Shown here: positions 35,190 to 47,296 of the stretch, piece after piece
Position numbering within the stretch: position 1 is the stretch's first letter
Layout of the letters: each line of letters begins with the position of its first letter
Source: Gnetum montanum
Lineage: Eukaryota > Streptophyta > Gnetopsida > Gnetales > Gnetaceae
Reading direction: 5' to 3'
DNA length: 64,000 bases
Assembly: GCA_015680685.1 (NCBI GenBank)
Contig: MNCI01022649.1
Coordinates: 140,068-204,067, forward strand
Program-made: the position numbers and the translations under genes
Notes under the pieces: model-generated
Told to the model about the DNA's origin: nothing
The model's input: only the letters and a program-made list of their open reading frames with translations
Databases searched by the model: none

Positions 35190-36856
35190 TATAGCAGCTG
35201 AAAATGTCAGTAGTTGAAATGGTCACACTAAGGGGTCGACGACCGTGGTATAATCCTAACCTTGCCCCCATAGAAAGGGCTATTTCTTGAGGGAAAAACA
35301 AAGGTGGAGGGCCTAGGACAATCTTGCTGATCAAACTAGAACTTACAGAGTGTTTCAATGAACAAGTGTTAGGGGTTCACATAGTGTCTTTGGTGGTACC
35401 AAGGCTAACTAAGCCTAAGCATAGTAAGGTTTCTCAGTGTAAGAACAATGATGCAAACATGCAAATACGTGTGAAATAGTGAAAAAATGCATGTACGATG
35501 CTAAATATGAAAGAAAATGCTTGAAAATGCAAAGCATTTTGAGAAAGGAAGAATGGCACTACCCCAAATAGGGGGAGCGTAGCAATTGCAAAGGAGAGAT
35601 GAGGAGGTACGCAATGTACAAACAAACATAGTATTCAACATAGTCACAGTCTCTAGGGTATCCATGTTATGGGAACTAACATCTTCCATGAAGTCTATGC
35701 CTGCTAGGTTGGCCACAACAGTGTCCTATGGGCTATAGTGTTCTGCGATGCTACCTGGTGTGCAAAGGTGTTGCCAAGGTGCTGAGCACTTTGGGGTGCT
35801 TGATTTGCTTTAGGTTTGCTAGCCGAATGTTTCAAAATGCCAAATACTAAATGAAATTTCCAACCCACTAAAACATGACGTGTAGTGATATCTATAAGGT
35901 TAGGGTTTATGTAAAGTATGGATTGGATGCCACATGGCATGAGAGTAGTTGAGGCCATATTGACCCTAGCTACGTTCCCACTGGAGCCACTAGTGCTATG
36001 CTCTGGTATGCTCCGATGGACCCCAAGAGACTACTAAACTATGACTATGCTGCCAAGACTACATGTGCTAGAGTTGATAAGACCACAATGTACCTACAAA
36101 TAATGCAAAATAGTGCAATTTGGAGGCTACGCTCCCAAACTACACACTCTCCTCTTCCAAGTGGGATTGAGCGTAGGTACAATTTTGGAATAAATGGGGG
36201 GTGCAAAAGAAATGCAAATTATTGATCTTGCTTGTTGGAGGAGTGTTGAAGTTGAGATGGAGGCCTATGTTGAGCTCTGGAAGCTTTTTGGAGGCTATCC
36301 TACATTGCTACAATAGCTATGCTCTAGAGCATGGCCTAATAGTTAGGAAAATTCTACAAAAATTGAGGTCCAATGCTAGCTATGCTTTATAGAGTAGCAA
36401 GAAAAGTGAGAGGATAGCACTAACACTTAAAAAAATTGGCAAAACTTACAGTCCTCATCCAAGCTATGTTGGCTACACTTTAGAGAATAGTAGGAAGGGG
36501 TAGCCTTAGGAGTTAGAAAATTTGCCAAAATTTTTCTTCCATGCTGAGCTAGCTTGAAAACTCTTAACTTAACACTTAGGCAAACTAGCCACTAAAGTAC
36601 ATGCTATGCTAGCTACACTCTAGAGAATAGAAGGAAGAATGGGAGCATAGCACAACACTTATAAAAAATTTTGCAATTGCTATCCATAATAAGAAAATTT
36701 TGCAAATCTGGTTCTATGCTACATGTTATGCTGACTACGCTCTGGAGTGTAGTCCCAATAATGGAAGCATGGGACACTTAGAAAAAAATTTCCTCATGTT
36801 GACACTTAAACAAATTTCTCGTTGAGGTGCTATCACTGGAATTTGGTGGTGTTTCA
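35190..36856 (-). repeat. T2 5' LTR
   Basis: The 1667-bp partner of 8973-10637. The minus-strand TATA (decayed CTTATAGATAT) is near 35888. The U3 side carries decayed copies of the CTATGCTCTAGAGCATAG palindrome near 36318, 36380, 36612 and 36735. Confidence 0.85.
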
Positions 36857-38660
36857 GTTAGTAGGAGTGTACTCACTAATGAGGATGAAAGTTAACATTT
36901 TAACTAGCACTTCACAATGCATAATAGAATTCATGACTACATAATATAGGCTAAGAGTTGTGTCTTTCTATTTTAGTGATTATTTGACCTACTCTATTAC
37001 ATTTAGGAAGTCTCTATTATCAACCATGTTTTTGCTATTATTGTTGTGGCTTCTCTTCTTTCCCTTTTCCTTGGGTTTTAGGGTCCTCCTGTGGTTTGCT
37101 TGTTGAAGCAACCTTGGTTGAAGAGGTCATAGATACAAATGATATGGAAGTGGGCTTCAGTAGGTTCATTTCCTTTCATGCATTGGCTTGCTTGTCATTT
37201 TTGTTGTTGGGGTTTTGCATGGGCTTCTTCTGCTGCTTGGTTGAGGCCTTTTGGTTGTTATTGGTTACTTGGGAGGAAGAGGCCATTCTATTAGCTACCA
37301 TGGGGGATCATTGCATAGTTGTATGGGTGAGCTTAGTTGTAGCAGGAGGTGGAGGTACCCTAATGATAAAATTCTCCTTGAGAAGCATTGGTAATGGCAC
37401 CCTTACAACAAAGAAGGGCCCTGAGCTAGTGGAAGAAAAAGGACCCCTTTCATTGTGAGGAGGTACCCAAATCATGAACGGTTCCCTTGTAGACCTCAAG
37501 TCATGATTAATGTTCAACACTACTATGATGTATGGGTTGTTATTAGTGTTTAAGGGGTATTTGAACATGCTCATAAACTAATTTTGAGGTTGAACTAAGT
37601 TAGAAGCATCAAGTAACACCTCACCCCTATCTATCATCTTTTGGAGGTCATCCTTTAACACAAGGCAAAAGTTAGTATTATGACCTTGCAATTGATGATA
37701 GTGGAAAAAGTGGTTAAGATTGAAATACTTAGGTACCTAAGGTCCATCCTTGGTTGCTCAAGTGGGATCTTTGGCTATTTCACATAGCCTCTCATGCCTC
37801 TTTCGGGCATTTTTAGTCATCTACTTGTATTGCATCCTCCAACTCTTCAATAGTTAGTCTAAAAGTTTGGTTGGTTTCAAAGGTAGCCTAGTGTATTTTG
37901 TTCGATCTTTCTACTCAAAGTTGGACCTTAGAGTAGTCAATGTATAGGCCCTAGATGTTGAGGGTTGGTTGTTATAGTTGTTAGCAAAGGCCTCAGATTG
38001 GTTAGTTCTTGGGCCTTAGTTGGTTGTCTTATTCTCTTTGGCTATAGTTTCCACTACCACATTGTTCTGCCTCCCCCTCTCCTTGTCCTTTCATGTATGT
38101 TGGTTTTTATATGCCAAGTAGGTAGCATCGTGGCTAGCCTCCACAACATCCTCTATGTTTTTGGTCTGAGAGAAGAACTAACTTAGTGACGGTAGATCTA
38201 GGTAGTACAACTTTGACTTGATGAAATTGTTAATTGTCCCCTTGAATACAACTAAAAGATGAGTTTTAGCTATAGGTTCTAGTATCTCATTGAGAAAATT
38301 TTTTCATCATTGGATGAACTTTTGCATTGGTTCAATAGGTCCTAGCTTAACCTTCATCAATTGGTCAAGAGTGGTATCACACTTTAAGTTATACTTGAAG
38401 TGGTTAAAAAATTCTAAAATTAAGTCTTCTAAAAGGGATATGGATCCCCTCAATAGGGCATGGTACCAATCAAGGGTCTTCCCTATAAGGGACATAGGAA
38501 ATATTCTTGTTATTGTGTGTAGCCAAGCTTGTAATAACATACACTCATAGTAGAAGGTTATGAGATGAAAGTTCAGCTCACCTTCACCATTGTACATTGT
38601 AAACTATGGTATGGGAACATGAGAGGGAAGAGTTAGTGGTGGGACCACAGGACTACTGGG
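36857..38660 (-). pseudogene. T1 gag and start of protease, cut by T2
   Basis: The gag core is at 38307-38640 (FPMSLIGKTLDWYHALLRGS, EFFNHFKYNLK, a KLGPIEPMQKFIQ helix), parallel to the T2 gag. The zinc motif near 37665-37715 reads FHYHQLQGHNTNFC; the first Cys is changed to Phe. DRGEVLLDASNL and a Pro/Ser-rich linker (37308-37574) follow. At 36862-36960 the frame passes HCEVLV and stops at T2; it resumes at 8972. Several stops are present. This is the structural protein of the outer element. Confidence 0.75.
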
Positions 38661-40387
38661 ATTATCTTAATAGAATTACATAGTCTTAATGGTATGGGAT
38701 GTTGAGGATTTAAGCCTCTTTAACTATTTAGTTAGATCCTAGATCATCTGAAAGGCTTGATCTAAGCCCTAGGATGCCCTAGTCAGTTATGGGGTCTACA
38801 AAAAAGGTTATAGTATCTATTGGAAAGCCTATGGCCTCGCTATTGATTTTGAAACCAAGGGAAGAGGTTGTGTCATCATAGTGGCCAATGAGCTAAAAAA
38901 AGAAAAATATGTTTGTGCTGGTATCTAGAGCACAAATAGAATAAAAGAGGTGTGTGACAATTGGGTTGCTTGGTCCCACAATGAATCCCATCTAGGTAGG
39001 TAAGGACCTAGTGGTGGTGACAACCACCAACAAGGGTCGCACAAACCAAGGTTTTGTGTCAAATGGCATGGAGAAGAGGAATGTTGCTGTCTGAGTTATT
39101 GTTTGTGTTTGATGCATTATTATGATAGGCATGGGTCCAAACATGGTTGGGTAAGAGGGAGATGAAGGTTAAGGGATGTAACCCCTGGAAGAGGTGAGGG
39201 AAGCTAAGGTAGGCAAGATAGCTTTAGCAATCACTTATTGGAAAAGCCCACCTATGATGTTTTTGTGTTTGGACTCCATCCCAAACTCATACTCTTCCTC
39301 TTGTTACATGTCTAAGCTACCCTTTCCATATTTCTCATTCATCTCAATTAACTGAGATAGGACATAATCATAGGTTTCAGTGAGGAATATCTAATCATAT
39401 AAGGAGGGAATGTATTCCTTCCCATCATGGTGGATGAGCTCATATTCCCACTTGGCCGCTAGTTTCATCCTTGGAATCAACATGCTAGCTTAAATCTTGG
39501 TACAAATGAATTTATAATGGTCTTCAATTATGATCAGGAGCTCAAGACTCCACCCTCTAAGTCTTAGGGATTTCCTACACTCAACCATGCTAGGATCTTT
39601 AAGGTCATAGAATCTCATGGCTTGTTGGTTAGCAGTTGTCTCAATGAAGTTAAATGGCAACATACTCGACTAGTTGAACAACATGTTGAAAATATTTTCA
39701 TTGGCTTGATAAAGGTGATAAATTCATGGATAAAAATGAAATTTCTATCAAGTGAAATTGATAGAATTTTCAAGGATATGGTTGAATAAGGGTTGTAGGC
39801 TACAAAAATGTAAGTGGTTGTCAAAGAAGATATATCTCTTTCCTTAAGAAAAAGGAAAAATTTTGATATCAAACCCCAACTACGCTAGGCTTGCCAGCAA
39901 CACCAATGTTGGGGGTGAAAAAGATGGAAGAAGGAGGGTAAGACTGAAAATCCTACACCTCTCTTCAGAGCGTTGGAGGGGGGTTGCTTTTGGCAGCTTT
40001 GGTTTTGTGCAAGAATAAAGTGGAAACTTTAACCTTTTCAAAAGTATGGTTTTTGATAGGCTACCAACACTAAACTAGTGGAAAACTTTTCATAGCAAAG
40101 GGATAAAAAGTTTTGTAGGAAAAAAATGCTAGCTTCAAAATTTCTAAAAACTACTATGAAATATTTTAAAATTCAACTTATTTGCAACCTCCACATAGGG
40201 ATTTGGTGATAAGGGGTATGGGTGGCAACATCTATTTCAGAAGCCAAAAGGGTGATAACAAAATTCATGAAAAAAAAAGATTTTAGAAATTTCAAAATTT
40301 TCAACTTGCAAGAAATTTTGGCATCCAAGAAATAGTTTTCAATGCTGAATTTTGGCAGAGGCCCTCCTTCTAGCACTAGAAAACTAT
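38661..40387 (-). other. T1 leader between 5' LTR and gag
   Basis: About 1.7 kb, longer than the T2 leader. No gene was recognised. The end at 40368-40387 matches the candidate primer site of T2 and marks the LTR boundary. Confidence 0.4.
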
Positions 40388-41478
40388 AACGCTTGAAATA
40401 ATTGGTTGTTGGAAAATTGAAAATTCTAGTGAAATAGTTTTAACCTTGAATCTAAGGGGCCTTTACAAAAAACAAGATTCAAGATGCCCTAGATGGTTTG
40501 ATAGATCACCCAAGGACTTAAGGAGGATCAAACAAGGGTAACAAAAATGAAATTGTAATGCAGATCTAGAAAATAAATGCATAGACTAGGAAAAAATAAC
40601 TATGCTCTAACTTGCACAAAAATAGAATTGTAAACTTTATCTTGATAAAAATTAAGAGGGTTCATAGAATGTGTACAATATGTGCTTGAGAAAGTAGGGG
40701 GTTTACTTTGAAGGGGGTTTGGAGTCCATTGAAACCTGTGACTTTGAATTTCATAGTCTGCTCCACGATCCAAAGGTTCCACAATTCCCAATGTTATCAA
40801 ATCGTGTTGTTCTCTTCCATAAATCTGTAGTGTTGATGATGTAGGGGGTAAGATATGTGTGGAGTTTTTGCTATCATGAAGAGCAATAGTAAAATTCACA
40901 AAGCCCAAGATGCTCAACATTGGTACCAAAGTTCACACAATGTCAAGGGAGGTGTAATAATGGCTATAACAACTATAGGTTCCATGCTATGGTGTTTCAA
41001 GCGCTTTTCATTTCCAAGTTCTTTAAAGCTCTTGAATGAAATAATATGCTTGAATATGCCAAAGTGTGAAACCTTTCTATGGTATTGGGCCTTAGGTTAT
41101 ATAGGTTAAGGCCATGAATTTTGCTAAAATTTTTACCTAATTGCTTATAGAATTCTACAGCGTACAAGTGTTGCAAGTGTACAAATTTAGCTAGGTTACT
41201 ATGTATGGTAAGTTTTGATAACCCCATGGCATCAAAACCATTCCTTTTACTAAAAATAGTAAATGCAAATTTCACCCACGTTGGCTTCTTCCACCCATGC
41301 TAGGCCTTCCAACATCAACGTTGAAGTGTAGGATCAACGCTAGAGCTAGAGTAATGCTAAAATTTTGGGCCACCCTAGAGCAATGCCAGGGGGAAAGGTG
41401 CAATGCTAGGTGGTAAGAGCTATATCTCTTAATGTTGGGCATTGATGATGTTACACCTCACACCCCCAACCCGACCCC
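40388..41478 (-). repeat. T1 5' LTR (partial, runs into the gap)
   Basis: The inner boundary was set by analogy with T2: the LTR starts TATAACG where T2 has TATAGC, after the same 20-bp inner flank. A TATA box (minus CTATATAACC) lies near 41098, about 710 bp from the inner end, as in T2. To its right the U3 has CCCATGCTAGG- and CAATGCCAGGGGG-like words that resemble the array at 1-2100. Confidence 0.55.
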
Positions 41479-41914
41479 NNNNNNNNNNNNNNNNNNNNNN
41501 NNNNNNNNNNNNNNNNNNNNNNNNNNNNNNNNNNNNNNNNNNNNNNNNNNNNNNNNNNNNNNNNNNNNNNNNNNNNNNNNNNNNNNNNNNNNNNNNNNNN
41601 NNNNNNNNNNNNNNNNNNNNNNNNNNNNNNNNNNNNNNNNNNNNNNNNNNNNNNNNNNNNNNNNNNNNNNNNNNNNNNNNNNNNNNNNNNNNNNNNNNNN
41701 NNNNNNNNNNNNNNNNNNNNNNNNNNNNNNNNNNNNNNNNNNNNNNNNNNNNNNNNNNNNNNNNNNNNNNNNNNNNNNNNNNNNNNNNNNNNNNNNNNNN
41801 NNNNNNNNNNNNNNNNNNNNNNNNNNNNNNNNNNNNNNNNNNNNNNNNNNNNNNNNNNNNNNNNNNNNNNNNNNNNNNNNNNNNNNNNNNNNNNNNNNNN
41901 NNNNNNNNNNNNNN
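41479..41914. other. Assembly gap, 436 N
   Basis: A run of 436 unknown bases. The ORFs across it are artefacts. The end of the T1 LTR and the start of C1 lie in or next to it. Confidence 0.99.
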
Positions 41915-43798
41915 CATCTTATGACTTTTTCTCTTGGAGGTTGAGGCTTTGATTACTTATGAAAATTTTTTGAGCCCTAGAAGCTAAACTATATGAAATT
42001 ACATCTCTTAGATTGCAATCCTCACATTTTACAATGAATTTTTAGCCTCGGGTTTTATGGGATGGGGGTTTACAATGAAAAGAAGGTTACAACATGAATT
42101 TTTCATGATGTTTCAACATCAAAAACTCTTCTTCTTTTTGGACATCATCAAAAGAAGGAATTCAACAATATTATTTAACTACTAACCTTAACATCATCAT
42201 CAAGGTTAGCTGCTATATGAGAGGGTCTATAAGTCAACTCTTCATTATCATCATTTCTAGTACTATCGATGGAGACATGCTACTCATATTCTTCATCATT
42301 AGATGAAGGTACTCTAACAAGGGCTCTTTGGCAAAAAAGATTCATCTAAAACTATGATTTTGAAGGTTGGTGGGATGGAGCTTACTATGAGAAAGAAATA
42401 CCCTTTCTCTAATAAGTAATAGGATCATCTGATAACTAACAAAATGAAACTCCAAAATTGCTATCCATCTCCTACTTCTCAAAGATTTAAGGAATATCCT
42501 CACAAGCACAAGAACTAGGTCTAGGCTGATCATGATAAGGAATGAACTCCCCCTAGATGTATGCCAACAATGTTGCAAGCTCCTCAAAGTCAGATGCATT
42601 TCTCAAGCCATAAGCTTAGGATGGCCCTGCTATAGCAAAATCTCTAGCAGGAACAAGACTAGTCTCCACATCATCAGTGATAGGAGGAGTGGTGATCTTC
42701 ATCAACTAATGTCCATCTACTAGTTCAAGTACTCCTACAACATCCATTCTCTTACATAGGTAAGAAAGATTTCTACCAATCATCCTAAAGGTCATTGCAA
42801 ATGGCTTCACTACACTATTAAGGGCTAAAGATATCTAGGCTAAAGAAATCATGTACTTGAACCTTCTAAGTTAAAGAGAGGCTTTGTATGAAGATGAGGC
42901 TTACTTGCTCCTAGATTTCTAAGTTCTGGAGGATAGAACTTCAAGCTTTGTCTATGTGATGCTCTTCTTTTCTAAACATTCACTAAGGCTTCTCTTGCCT
43001 TTTAATAAAGGCCTATCTAGTATGGAAATCTTAGACTATTTGATCAACTAACTGATGAGGAGAGGATCCCCAAGAACTCTTTCTTTGGTAAATAACCCCA
43101 ACATATCTCTATAAAGAATGTGTTCCAAATCTAGTGTTAGTCTAATGAGAAGACAATAGATAACAAATGCTTGGGTAGGTAACATCTAATTTCTAACTAA
43201 TTTTCCTTACAATGATGTTATATAAAATGATGAGGAAGAGGGTGGGAGCATCTTGGTCCATCTAACTCTAAAGTATTTTGTCAATTTTCAAAGATTTTGA
43301 TTTTTCAAAGAGGACATCACAAAAACCATCATGGGTAATAGGAAATAAATCATTGGTGAAGATATCTTTCATAGAATGAATAGAGACTCTATGTGCCTTA
43401 GAATTAGAGATGCCAAGAATGGAATTGACTATTTGAGAAAATAATTTAATCAAAATTCCTCTAACAATGGTAGGAAAAGCCCCAACAATAGCATTAGTTA
43501 TAATAGTGTTATAATAGAATTCTCAATTGAGGATTTTAGCAACAAAAAAATTCATTGTAATAAAGGAAACACAATTTATAGCTTGATAGAAGGCTATTAG
43601 TTCCTTTTCATGATGTTATTGAAAATTTAGAGTCCTTTTAGAAATAATATTTACAGTTTAGGTTACCTCAAAATAATGTTGAGCATCATTGGAGCAAAAC
43701 TGAGGTAGAAAAGAGCTAGATTTAGTTGATGATGCTCCCTTTGCCTTCTTGCCCTTGCATGGAGGATCCCTTGATGTTTCAATCCTCTTGTGACCCAT
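41915..43798 (-). pseudogene. C1 accessory ORF resembling putative plant transposon protein
   Basis: Starts at ATG 43798 (MGHKRIETSRDPPCKGKKAK, a basic N-terminus). Next come FCSNDAQHYFE, a long mostly hydrophobic helical stretch, ILIKLFSQIVNSILGIS (43390-43450) and QAFVIYCLLIRLTLDL (near 43150). The pattern of an F.S.DA..(Y/F) start, INS.LGI, then (F/A)(F/L)IY.LL.....L matches my memory of the putative plant transposon protein domain found in many plant retroelements; this is an inference. The tail (42160-42330) is acidic (SNDEEYE). Stops at former Gln codons are scattered and there are no introns. It lies downstream of copia gag and of an LTR-like region. The role is unknown. Confidence 0.5.
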
Positions 43799-43869
43799 GG
43801 ATCTAGGAGAAAATGGATTGATATGCATAATTGAAGGAATTTCTAGTCAACTAGTCTTGGATGCCTAAA

Positions 43870-44440
43870 CTTCGATGATAAGAAATGAGGAAAACGAGAA
43901 GGGTTTTCTTTAAATAACTATGACTATCGAGGATTTTTCCTACAATGATGAATGTCTATCTTAATAAGTGAACATTTATCTTGATTCTAGAAGAACTTAG
44001 ATGGACATCTATTCATAAATATAGATGTTTATGGATGGACTTCTATCTTTTAGATGGATGATTATAGATGGATGTCTATTTTGGAAATGACATGTCTATT
44101 TTGAAGAATGGAAAGTTTTAGGAATAGCTACCACAAATTATAGACCTACAAGAATTTTAGGTAAGATAAGAAAATGAAAGCTTACCTCTACTTATCTTGT
44201 TTACTGATGAGAAATTATGAAAGATCTGGAGATTGGAAATGAGGTTCTCCTTTTAAGGTTTCTACTTTCTCCATGCAAATTTCTTATATTTTGAAATTCT
44301 AACTTCCCTTCATGAAATTACTAGTGAGATTTTTTTCACCTTCTTCTTTTTGCTTAATCCTCCATAGTTTTTTACTTTTTTTACCCTTTTGATTTATCTT
44401 CCACTCTCTTTTGTCCTGCAAGATTTTATTTCTAGGAACT
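43870..44440 (-). promoter_or_regulatory. C1 internal region resembling its own LTR U3
   Basis: Between 43940 and 44110, GATGGACATCTAT / GATGGATGTCTAT-like words occur at least six times. The C1 LTR has the same words at 46867-46975 (GATGTCTATC, GGATGTCTACC, GTAGACATCTACC). A TATTTAAAG on the minus strand near 43910 could be a TATA box, about 110 bp before the ATG at 43798. I infer that this is a promoter for the accessory ORF. Confidence 0.45.
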
Positions 44441-46080
44441 TTTAGATAAAATCAAGTCATATGCTATGACCAAGTATTCATGTGGTGATATTTTAAATTA
44501 CAATTCCATTTCTTATGCCCAATTTTACCACAATAATAGCATCTAACTTTTCTACATTGGGTAACATGGTTAAACCTTAGAGATGCCTTTTATNTTTTCT
44601 ACATTGGGTAACATGGTTAAACCTTAGAGATGCCTTTTATTTGGATGAAGTGCTTGTTGATACTTCTAACCTTGATGCAATCTTTTATTTGGATGAAGTA
44701 TTTGTTGATACTTCTTCTAGTTGACAACATCCTAGCTCACTTTTATCATTTTGATCTCTTCCTTTTCCTATAACTATGTGAAGAAATTCCTTTTTTTTTA
44801 TAAGTCTCTCATTCACAAGTTTTGTATCTGCAAGGTCTTTTTCAATCTACTCATAAGATAAGGTTAGTCTTTGACTCTCAGCCCTTAAGTTTGAGTTTTA
44901 TTATGAGAGATCTAAATATTTTATGTTGAGTTGAGATAATTCTTAATCCTTATCTTTTAGATCCTTCTTTAGCTTGATATAAAGACATTGAAAGGATAAA
45001 CGTTCATTACATAATAGATCATACCTTTCTTCATTTATTTCTATTATTTGATCATCATCTTCAGTTGTTCTATCCTCATCCTCTGTAGGAGTCATGCAAA
45101 TAAGATGTGGATCTTGCATGGTCTTTACTTTCTTTTCACTTTTTTCTTCATCCCAACTAGTGTAGAAGTTGTTCTTTTTGGACTCAGCTTCAAATTGATC
45201 TCTTTTTTAAATCCTACTAGCACTAGAATGTTTAGAGGCCACATGGCCTATTCCATGATAAACCCAAAATTCTATAGAAATTTTATCAATATTTAAATTT
45301 TTAAAATTCTTACCCTTTTCTCTACCTTTTGTGCAAGATTGACTAGATCCTAGTTGATTGCAACATCTTCCTTTTCTTACAAGAACTCTTTGAACTCTCT
45401 TTGATAGAAGGGCTAGTTCATCTATTTACTTCTTATTCAACTAGCTTCTTGTCCTTTGATAAATATTTGAGGGTGATGGGCTTTTCTTTTATTGCTCTTT
45501 CACTTATGAGATTCATCTCATGAATAATAAGAGCACTTTGAAGCTCTTCAAATTTCAGCACTAAAAAATCTCTAATTTCTTCCATGGTTGTGACTTTCAA
45601 TCTAAACTTGAGCTAGATAGTTCTAATCATTTTTATGATCACATCACTTTCTGGCAAGTCTTTTCCCATTCCACATATGGCTACTACTAAGTCATTAGCT
45701 CTATAAAAATTGTCTTTGATTTTCTCTTCTTCTTTCATTTTAACATTGTCATATTCACTTTGCAAGATTGGAAGCTTTGATTCTCTAACAATGAAAGTAC
45801 CCTCATAAGTTACCCTCTAGAGTTTCCAAAATTTCCTTTATGGTGTTACAACTAGCTATTCTATTAAATTTATCTTTACTCAAGGCACAATAAAGACAAT
45901 TTTTAGCTTTTAAATCAAACATGAACATATCTTTTTCTTTTGAAGTCCATTACTTTGTGGCTTGACTGCTCTTATGGTGTTGTTGATGGATGGTATGTAG
46001 CCTTCAAGAATTGATTCCTAGACCTTGAATTCCATGCAATTCAAAGACTCCTTGAATTCTTACTTTCTAATATGTGAAAC
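44441..46080 (-). pseudogene. C1 copia-type gag
   Basis: The minus strand reads NCLYCALSKDKFNRIASC and KEILETLEGN near 45800-45900, then YDNVKMKEEEKIKDNFYRAN, VIIKMIRT and a LKFEELQSALIIHE helix. This is the order of the UBN2 gag domain of Ty1/copia elements. A zinc knuckle CYYCGKIGHKKWNC (CX2CX4HX4C) follows near 44495-44540. The protein coats the RNA. Stops are scattered. No protease follows, unlike in autonomous copia elements. Confidence 0.72.
44548..44640. other. Single-N assembly seam with a 46-bp duplicate
   Basis: The N at 44594 separates two identical 46-bp sequences (44548-44593 and 44595-44640). It looks like an unresolved contig overlap rather than a biological tandem repeat. Confidence 0.85.
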
Positions 46081-46168
46081 CAATCCCATTAAACATTAGT
46101 GGATTGATGTAAGACATCCCTTCCATTGTTAAATCTTAAGATGTTAAGCATGAACTTGAGAGTTCTAA

Positions 46169-46180
46169 GCTCTAATACCA
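46169..46180 (-). promoter_or_regulatory. C1 primer binding site (initiator tRNA-Met)
   Basis: The minus strand reads TGGTATTAGAGC, against TGGTATCAGAGC, the known copia primer site, with one C-to-T change. It lies 4 bp inside the LTR. Confidence 0.85.
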
Positions 46181-46184
46181 CTTA

Positions 46185-47296
46185 TGAATCGAGAACTTAT
46201 AAGGGGGATTAAAAATTTCCATAATTAAAATAGTAGTAGCAACAAAAATCAAACACAATTTTTACATGATTTCCCAACTTGGGTACATCTATAGTCAAAG
46301 GGTAGAATCCATGCATACCTATGAACTTTGTTCCTTAGAAAATGTGGTTTAAAGGGTACTATAACCTTTACAAGATTTGAGCTCTGTTCTAGATTGTTTC
46401 ATCACTTGTGAAATCACTCAACCTCACAAGGTCCCAACAAGTTCAAAATATGATTTAAAGGATCCCGCAACCTGTGCAAATGTGAGCTTGGAACTAGAGT
46501 GTTTTGTTGCTACAAAATGACTCAACCTCATAAGGTTTCGACTAGCTCAATGAAGATGCCTTCCCACAAGAAGAACATCAATCCTATAGGGCTACAAAGA
46601 AAGAAAAAAGAAGATCAAGGAGAAAGGAAAACTTGATTTAAAAAGTTCTTACAATTTAATCTCACTACATACAATACGTACAAATGATTTCAATGAGAAA
46701 CAAAAACAAATTCTCTTGAATAGCCAAAGAATAGATCTTTTAATGAACTGTAGTTGCACATTTCTCAAGAATTCCACTTAGTCTTATCCCCTTTGAATTT
46801 TCAAAAACTCCTTGGAATTTATGCAATGGCTATTAAACAAAAATTTTGGACATCAACTTTGAAGTAGAGATGTCTATCTATAATCAACCTTAATTTAGAA
46901 TGGATGTCTACCTAAAATATGGACATCCACATGTAGACATCTACCCTTGGTTGTCCATGTCTCAAGTATGACATCTAATGTCATTTATACATGCCCATCT
47001 TGCAAATCAAGTTTGGTCATTGATGCATTTCTATGACATTTTAACATCCTTGCATGCTTCAAAACATCTTCATTCAGCCTGTAGACTTCATTTCTATCCA
47101 TGTTCTTACCTTATCCACTTAGTCTTCACTTCGACATCTCAATGTAGATCTAGTTCAAGTTTAGCTCTTTTTTTTGAAGTCTTGGTTCTAAATATGAAGT
47201 CCTTACTCATCATATCCTTTCATGGTCCTAAAGGACTACTATCACAAATACATTTTTCATTTTCTTGAAGGTTCTGAAATACCAAAAGGTCAAAAA
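46185..47296 (-). repeat. C1 5' LTR
   Basis: Starts TGAATCGAG next to the primer site. The outer end, near AAAATTCA at 47290-47296, is placed where A3 gag similarity resumes. U3 words GATGTCTA/GTAGACATC are at 46867-46975. The second LTR is not in the window. Confidence 0.6.

Larger units (their letters stand above)
8973..36856 (-). mobile_element. T2: complete Tat-like Ty3/gypsy element with a nested insertion
   Basis: LTRs of 1665 and 1667 bp (8973-10637 and 35190-36856) flank an interior that reads on the minus strand. The order is gag, protease, tandem array, plus-strand accessory gene, U3-like region, tandem array, RT, RNase H, integrase, tandem array and 3' UTR. A perfect 5-bp target duplication GTTAG lies at 8968-8972 and 36857-36861. 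The A1 element (14110-23376) sits inside RNase H. Without A1 the element would be about 18.6 kb. On the minus strand the LTR ends are TG...TA, probably a decayed TG...CA. Confidence 0.85.
1..41478 (-). mobile_element. T1: Tat-like Ty3/gypsy element, 5' part, interrupted by T2
   Basis: T1 has its 5' LTR at 40388-41478 (continuing into the gap), gag near 37.0-38.7 kb and protease split across 36857 and 8972. It then has a tandem array, an antisense gene and a degenerate array at the left edge. The RT, RNase H, integrase and 3' LTR are not in the window. The Tat-like call rests on a gag zinc motif of the form CxYHxxxGHxTxxC and on similarity to T2, whose RT and integrase are visible. Confidence 0.65.
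41915..47296 (-). mobile_element. C1: copia-type element with gag but no visible pol, left end in the gap
   Basis: Reads leftward: 5' LTR (46185 to about 47296), initiator tRNA-Met primer site, copia gag, a U3-like internal region and an ORF of the plant-transposon-protein type, then the gap. No protease, integrase or RT was found. It interrupts the gag of A3 at about 47297. The right edge of the LTR is set by where A3 gag begins, so it is good to about 10 bp. Confidence 0.6.

Noticed and set aside
39897-39925. Possible LTR start TGTTGGGGGTG next to a TTGGTGTTGCTGGCA primer-like site
   Set aside because: The boundary at 40388 is supported by the shared inner flank with T2 and by the same TATA-to-end distance. 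The primer match needs a gap.
41429-41944. ORFs of 160-170 codons on both strands
   Set aside because: Almost entirely unknown bases in the assembly gap.
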